Shown: positions 59,982 to 64,000 of the stretch, in pieces | Position numbering within the stretch: position 1 is the stretch's first letter | How the letters are laid out: the number at the start of each line of letters is the position of its first letter | Assembly (NCBI GenBank): GCA_963698435.1 | Contig: CAVOQV010000005.1 | Span: 558,001 to 622,000 of the forward strand | DNA: 64,000 nucleotides | Reading direction: 5' to 3' | Source: Sva-07 sp963698435 | Lineage (GTDB): Bacteria; Actinomycetota; Acidimicrobiia; Acidimicrobiales; Ilumatobacteraceae | Notes under the pieces: generated by a model | The model's database searches: none | The model's input: the letters and a program-made list of their open reading frames with translations, nothing else | What the model was told of the DNA's origin: nothing | Position numbers and translations under genes: made by a program

Positions 59982-61043
59982 TCAGCATTCAGCCGACGAG
60001 ATGAGCTGCTCGGCCCACTCGACCAGTTCGTCCACCGTGCCCCAGGAGGAATCGATGAACCAGACGACGTCGCCGCATTGCCACCCGACCGAGGCGACCG
60101 CATACGACTCCGGCACCGCGGTCGTCACGTAGAGGTCCACTCCGTCGACCTGTTCGACGGTCATCTCACCCTCGACGAGTTCCGCCCGGGGATCGAACCA
60201 CTCGGGTGGCGCAACCGTCGCGATGAGGTGGAGCCCCTCGGGCGTGACGAATTGGATCGCAGCGATCTCCGATTGGTAGTCGGCCGGTTCTGCGACCGAC
60301 ACGTTGCGGGCACCAGCCTGCAGGAGCACGTCGATCCCGTAGCGTTCGGCGTCGTTGGTCACGTCGAGGTCGCCGAATCGAGGGACCTCGTTCCACCACG
60401 ACTTCGCCGCGACACCGAAGGAGGTGTCGACCGTGCCCACGATCACGGTCTCGCCGGACTCCAGCGAGCCTGCCCAGACGAACTGGTCGACCAGCCATTC
60501 GCCGAACGGTTGCGCAATGAAGAGCTGGATGCGCTGCTCCTGACGGAACGGAGTCGCGGGGCCGTCGGTCGACTGGACGACCCATGCGAGACGTTCACCG
60601 GTCCATGCGAGCAGGAGCAGACGGTCGTCGCCACCGCTGGTCTGCTGCGTCAGACGGGCCAGACAGTCGAGACCCATCCGGTAGCGGAACTCCTCGGCGG
60701 AATGGGTGCGCTCGTCGAAGGTGGCCCCGCTGGTGTCGGCGGTCCAGTCACCCCCAGGCTCGAGTCGCGCGGCCAGGATCGATTCCTCCACCGAGGCCAG
60801 CACGGCGTCGAGTTCGCCGGCGCAGGTGGCCGGGACCTCGTGGATGGTCGTGGTGGGATACGACGCATCGGTCGTTGCGGGCGACGGAGGCGAGATCGGA
60901 GCGGTGGAGGACGAGTCGGCCGGCGCGATCGTCGAGGTCGGGCCAACCGTGCTGGCGTCGTCGTCGCCTCCGCCACCGCACGCAGCCAGCACGAGCACCG
61001 AGGCAGCAATCGCCGCCCACAGCGAGGTTGCGCGGCACCTCAT
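59982..61043 (-). CDS. Secreted lipoprotein of unknown function
   Basis: A 353-residue lipoprotein: MRCRATSLWAAIAASVLVLAAC, lipobox Cys22, then a Gly/Asp/Ser/Thr-rich linker to about residue 75. The globular part has four Cys (TCAGEL, LDCLARL, WQCGDV, SSAEC) that may form disulfides, and ends in a helical DELVEWAEQLISSAEC. No family recognised. ATG chosen for its normal lipoprotein signal peptide. Confidence 0.75.
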   Translation of the reverse strand: MRCRATSLWAAIAASVLVLAACGGGGDDDASTVGPTSTIAPADSSSTAPISPPSPATTDASYPTTTIHEVPATCAGELDAVLASVEESILAARLEPGGDWTADTSGATFDERTHSAEEFRYRMGLDCLARLTQQTSGGDDRLLLLAWTGERLAWVVQSTDGPATPFRQEQRIQLFIAQPFGEWLVDQFVWAGSLESGETVIVGTVDTSFGVAAKSWWNEVPRFGDLDVTNDAERYGIDVLLQAGARNVSVAEPADYQSEIAAIQFVTPEGLHLIATVAPPEWFDPRAELVEGEMTVEQVDGVDLYVTTAVPESYAVASVGWQCGDVVWFIDSSWGTVDELVEWAEQLISSAEC

Positions 61044-61320
61044 GAGTACATCGTCAGCCCAGCCTTCCCGGCCCACCAGAGCCCAAGGTCCGCACCGCCG
61101 GGGTCACCGCCATACCCGGCATGAAGGAGCATGGCCTACTTCTACAGCCTCAACGCAAGCGCGATGCTCTCGCCGTTGCCTGGCGTCGATCCGAGGAGCA
61201 CTTCGAACCTGTGTGGGCGGGGACGTACCCGCGCTCGAAACTCGACCGCTACCACACGGCTCGAACCTGCACCGCGAGTGCTGACCGAACGTCTCTCCGA
61301 CGGCAACGGCAACAACGAAC
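61044..61320. other. 277-base gap between two minus-strand genes
   Basis: It lies between the start of the lipoprotein gene and the end of the M23 gene. A plus-strand open frame crosses it but has no coding character. I see no repeat or RNA element in it apart from the hairpin at its right edge. Confidence 0.5.
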
Positions 61321-61322
61321 CT

Positions 61323-61338
61323 GACGCCGTCAGGCGTC
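61323..61338 (-). terminator. Possible terminator hairpin at the end of the M23 gene
   Basis: GACGCC and GGCGTC form a 6-bp stem with a four-base loop. It includes the stop codon of the M23 gene and is followed on the minus strand by a stretch with several Ts (AGGTTCGTTGTT). The stem is short, so this is tentative. Confidence 0.35.
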
Positions 61339-62280
61339 GCCCGCGAACGGGTCGGCGATCGCGTCGACGCAGCCGTTCGGATGATCGGCACTCCACCGGT
61401 CCACCTCGACGGCTGGGCTCAGTTGCTCGCCCACTCGCCACGCGTCGAGATACGGAGACGGGCTCACCACGCCTCGTCGGACCGACCATTCAGGCCCTGG
61501 GCACGGCGGTGAGATGCCAAAGTGCACGTGGCATGCCGAAGAGCGGCCGGTTCGGCCGACCGTGCCGAGGCGTTGTCCGATCGCGACGCGGGCCCCTTCC
61601 GCAAGCCCCGGGTCGACCTCGTCGAGATGTGCAACGTAGTAGCGCACGCCATCGTCACCCACGACGGCGACCGACCGACCACCGCGGGTCGCAGGGTTGT
61701 CGACCGCTGGATCCCACGAGTCGACGGTCCGAACGTCGGTCGACACTCCGTTCACCGGTGACACGATCTCGGCTCCGCACCCGATGAAGATGTCGGTTGC
61801 CGGGTAACCGACATGGGAGGAACCCCACGAGGCCGGGTCCGGGTCGGCGAGTGGGATGCGGTACGGCGTGCTCGCCGGCACCGTCGTCGAGGTCGTCGAG
61901 GTCGTCGAGGTCCTCGCCGTGCCCCCGGCGTTCGAGGTGGTCGAGGTCCTCGCCGTGCCCGCGGCGTTCGAGGTGGTCGAGGTGGTCGCTGTGGTCGAGG
62001 TGGATGCCAGGAGGGGTCCGGTCGGCGCCGGCGCCGAACCGTCCGACCCGTCCGAGATGCAGCTGGCCACAACCAGTCCGGAAATCACAGCGAACAGGAC
62101 GCCACGCGAGATCCGGCGACGCGAACCGGTCGTCGACGGCGGTGGGACTCGACGTTGGAGTGCGCCGGGCCGGCCATGTCGACATGGCGGGCCCGGCCAG
62201 GTGGGATCGCCTGGTGCTCGCTGCACCTGTTCGGAGGAGTTGAGCACCGTCGTCCCAGGGCGAGATCCGGCCGCCACCAC
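61330..62280 (-). CDS. M23 family peptidase (LytM-like), membrane-attached
   Basis: About 316 residues. After a basic N terminus, ISRGVLFAVISGLVVASC is a membrane segment ending in a lipobox-like Cys. Then a Thr/Ser linker with a 12-residue repeat (TSTTSNAxGTAR twice). The M23 domain has H-x5-D in HVGYPATDIF and the C-terminal H-x-H in ACHVHFGIS, so the zinc site is complete and it may cut peptidoglycan. The start is uncertain: GTG 62280 has TACGGT 7 nt upstream, but gives an unusually long leader before the membrane segment that includes a 34-bp palindrome. Confidence 0.8.
   Translation of the reverse strand: MVAAGSRPGTTVLNSSEQVQRAPGDPTWPGPPCRHGRPGALQRRVPPPSTTGSRRRISRGVLFAVISGLVVASCISDGSDGSAPAPTGPLLASTSTTATTSTTSNAAGTARTSTTSNAGGTARTSTTSTTSTTVPASTPYRIPLADPDPASWGSSHVGYPATDIFIGCGAEIVSPVNGVSTDVRTVDSWDPAVDNPATRGGRSVAVVGDDGVRYYVAHLDEVDPGLAEGARVAIGQRLGTVGRTGRSSACHVHFGISPPCPGPEWSVRRGVVSPSPYLDAWRVGEQLSPAVEVDRWSADHPNGCVDAIADPFAGDA
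61904..61975. repeat. 36-bp coding repeat in the M23 linker
   Basis: Two head-to-tail copies of a 36-base unit, differing at about one base, encode the TSTTSNAxGTAR repeat of the Thr/Ser-rich linker; shorter 9-base units flank it. Such repeats change length easily and would vary the distance between membrane and enzyme. Confidence 0.65.
62164..62197. repeat. 34-bp near-perfect palindrome
   Basis: Arms of 17 bases pair at 16 positions around the centre GTCGAC; the inner 16 bases GCCATGTCGACATGGC are perfect. It lies upstream of the M23 membrane segment and 149 bases before the divergent DegT gene. Confidence 0.75.
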
Positions 62281-62287
62281 GGCCCGC

Positions 62288-62293
62288 ACCGTA
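62288..62293 (-). promoter_or_regulatory. -10 element of the M23 gene
   Basis: TACGGT on the minus strand, 7 nt before the GTG at 62280. Confidence 0.45.
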
Positions 62294-62345
62294 CCCGACC
62301 CCCCGGTCCCCCGGGCGCTCCGGGACGCGCTGCAAGGATGGGGTG

Positions 62346-63566
62346 ATGACCGAGTTGGCCATCCACGGGGGCTCACCGATCCGAACCGAGCCGTATCCGG
62401 CGTGGCCGGAACACGACGAACGCGAGCGCGCCAATCTGCTCGACGTGCTCGACTCGAAGAAGTGGTGGTCGTCGCAGGGCACGAAGGTGCGCGAGTTCGA
62501 ACGACGGTGGGGCGCGTTCCACGGAGCCGGTCCCGCCGTCGCGGTGACGAACGGCTCGCACTCGATCGAGGTCGCGCTGCTCGCCACAGGGGTCGGGGAG
62601 GGCGACGAGGTGATCCTGCCGAGTTGGACGTTCGTGGCCACGGCCGCATCCGTGCTCATGGTCAACGCCCGACCGGTGCTGGTCGACGTCGAACTCGGCA
62701 GCGGATGCGTCGACCCCGACGCCGTCGAAGCGGCCATCACACCTCGAACTCGCGCGGTGATCGCGGTACACATCGCCGGGCACCCTGCCGACATGGACCG
62801 TCTGGTCGAGATCTGCACCCGCCATGACCTCGTCCTGATCGAGGACTGTGCCCACGCCCACGGATCGCTGTTCAACGGCCGGATGGTCGGTACGTTCGGC
62901 GCAGCGGCCGGCTACTCGTTCCAGGCGTCCAAGCTGATGACGGGAGGTGAGGGCGGCGCAGTCGTGTCGACGGACACTGAGGTCATCGCTCGCGCGGCAT
63001 CGTTCGCCGATTGCGGGCGCCGCCAAGGCGAGTGGTTCTACTCGCATTACGTCCTCGGCGGGAACTACCGCATGACCGAATGGCAGGGCGCCGTGCTGCT
63101 CGCTCAGCTCGATCGCTTCGAGGAGCAGCAGCAACGACGCGACCGCAACGCAGCGACACTCAACGCCGAATTGGCGATGATCCCCGGCGTCCATCCGCAG
63201 ACTCGCGACCCTCGTTGCGAACGACAGGGAAACTACTGCTACGTGGTGCGCATCGATCCGGGTGAGTTCGGAGCCGACCGTGAACCGATCCGTCTCGCGC
63301 TCGCTGCGGAAGGGATCTCTCTCACGATGTCGTACCCGCCGGTTCACCATCTCGACCTGTTCCGCGATCCCGACGGTTTCGCGCCTCGCGTGCGCGACCG
63401 TGGCGAGATGCAGGACTGGGTGTCGCTGTCGCTCCCGATCAGCGAGCGGCTCGCCGCCACCACGCTGTGGTTCACGACGTCCGTGCTGATGGGATCGGAA
63501 GACGACGCGCTCGACGTCGTGCGTGCGGTCGCAAAGGTCCAGCGACATGCCGGGGCCCTGTCGTGA
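62346..63566 (+). CDS. DegT/DnrJ/EryC1/StrS family PLP aminotransferase
   Basis: A 406-residue sugar or cyclitol aminotransferase. PLP contacts are in VTNGSHSIEVAL (phosphate loop), LIEDCAHAHGS (ring Asp) and the Schiff-base Lys in YSFQASKLMTGGEGG. GGNYRMTEWQGAVLLAQL and the C-terminal SYPPVHHLDLF are typical. Members aminate ketosugars or inosose for antibiotics, surface glycans or AHBA-type building blocks. ATG preceded at 6 nt by AAGGAT. It is convergent with a Gfo/Idh/MocA dehydrogenase gene, a common partner. Confidence 0.9.
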   Translation: MTELAIHGGSPIRTEPYPAWPEHDERERANLLDVLDSKKWWSSQGTKVREFERRWGAFHGAGPAVAVTNGSHSIEVALLATGVGEGDEVILPSWTFVATAASVLMVNARPVLVDVELGSGCVDPDAVEAAITPRTRAVIAVHIAGHPADMDRLVEICTRHDLVLIEDCAHAHGSLFNGRMVGTFGAAAGYSFQASKLMTGGEGGAVVSTDTEVIARAASFADCGRRQGEWFYSHYVLGGNYRMTEWQGAVLLAQLDRFEEQQQRRDRNAATLNAELAMIPGVHPQTRDPRCERQGNYCYVVRIDPGEFGADREPIRLALAAEGISLTMSYPPVHHLDLFRDPDGFAPRVRDRGEMQDWVSLSLPISERLAATTLWFTTSVLMGSEDDALDVVRAVAKVQRHAGALS

Positions 63567-63638
63567 CCCACTCCGTCAGCGGCGCGATGGTCCCCCGCCC
63601 GAGCGCCTGACCGGACGGATGGCGTTGGGCGGCACCGG

Positions 63639-64000
63639 TCAGTCGAGGCCGAACTCGGACAGCTCGACCGGACGGCGTTCGTCGATCGAGCGATGTGCTG
63701 CGGCGCCGGTGGCGACGGCCCACAGTCCCTCGGTGACGGTCACTGCTGCGGGCTCGCCTGCGCGGATCGCATCGGCGAGGGCGAGGTGTTCCATGAAGCT
63801 CGCGCCCTGGTGGAAGTCGGGAAAGGGCACCCTCGGGTCCATCGGCGCCGGGATCTCGCGCACGCCGCTGCCGGGACGGGAGCCGGGCACCCCCGCTGCA
63901 GCGCGTTCGCCCAGCCAGACCACGTCGCCGGGCACGGTCGCCTCCATCTTCGCGAGGTCGCCGGTGATGGTGATCTCCTGCTCGAATCGACCCCCCTCGG
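63639..64000 (-). CDS. Gfo/Idh/MocA family oxidoreductase, C-terminal part (runs off window)
   Basis: The last ~119 residues of a sugar or inositol dehydrogenase. EITITGDLAKMEATVPGDVVWLG is a strand pair of the C-terminal beta-sheet domain and FMEHLALADAIRAGEPAAVTVTEGLWAVATGAAAHRSIDERRPVEL the family's final helices. The NAD-binding N terminus is beyond the window. Together with the convergent DegT aminotransferase it suggests an amino-sugar or aminocyclitol route that continues to the right. Confidence 0.82.
   Translation of the reverse strand, partial: EGGRFEQEITITGDLAKMEATVPGDVVWLGERAAAGVPGSRPGSGVREIPAPMDPRVPFPDFHQGASFMEHLALADAIRAGEPAAVTVTEGLWAVATGAAAHRSIDERRPVELSEFGLD

Noticed and set aside
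61131..61787. Plus-strand open frame between the lipoprotein and M23 genes
   Set aside because: Its product is low-complexity Arg/Pro-rich and lies mostly opposite the M23 domain, so it is a shadow.
1..64000. tRNA, rRNA, IS element, prophage or attachment site
   Set aside because: None was found by reading; no transposase or integrase motif, no cloverleaf with a CCA-type end and no long direct repeat flanking a gene block.

Overview
The window is high-GC bacterial chromosome, densely packed with genes on both strands. There is no rRNA, no recognisable tRNA, no CRISPR array, no IS element and no phage gene. The gene content (wax-ester synthase/DGAT family, DUF2277, P450 with a small ferredoxin, DUF3179 lipoprotein, maleylpyruvate-isomerase-like protein, several SDRs and enoyl-CoA hydratases) suggests an actinobacterium, probably of the Acidimicrobiia (Ilumatobacter-like). 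That placement is inferred from family content, not from a marker gene. Many genes appear to be transcribed leaderless: a TANNNT hexamer ends 6-9 nt before the start codon. I used this to choose several starts.

Layout. 1-4.8 kb: truncated P450 with its ferredoxin, YaaA, and a minus-strand run SDR - orphan DNA methyltransferase - MFS. 5-16.7 kb: SDR, dxs, enoyl-CoA hydratase, inositol-phosphatase family enzyme, PLP enzyme, small acetyltransferase/DUF2277, Nfu-type Fe-S scaffold, CDF and EamA transporters, Rieske oxygenase, surE. 16.7-24.3 kb: membrane-anchored propeller-like protein, SnoaL-like protein, DUF3179 lipoprotein, msrB, two neighbouring frameshifted genes (metallo-hydrolase, enoyl-CoA hydratase), M20 peptidase, GlsB-like protein. 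24.4-34.7 kb: hrpA, DHA2-type MFS, chagasin-like inhibitor, serine hydrolase, nagA, WS/DGAT. 35.2-45.5 kb: the main object of the window, a giant gene in three overlapping reading frames. It encodes zinc ribbons, a class III nucleotidyl cyclase, an AAA/STAND-like ATPase, a helical-repeat region and then about 17 NTF2/SnoaL-like domains built from a four-domain cassette repeated four times. Removing two single extra bases gives one protein of 3446 residues. 45.7-49.9 kb: tetR with a heterodimeric ABC exporter and a perfect 18-bp operator. 50-64 kb: SGNH hydrolase, frameshifted tesB, Crp/Fnr regulator with a divergent two-domain protein and a CRP-type box, DsbA-like protein, GlsB-like protein, amidase, second P450, HAD, unknown membrane proteins and lipoproteins, M23 peptidase, DegT aminotransferase, and the end of a Gfo/Idh/MocA oxidoreductase.

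Two window-wide patterns stand out. Five reading-frame breaks each need removal of exactly one base, which looks more like extra-base sequence errors than random decay. Several short palindromic elements recur between genes: 45-nt and 47-nt hairpins and two smaller families. Two of them lie between divergent genes, so they are not simply terminators.
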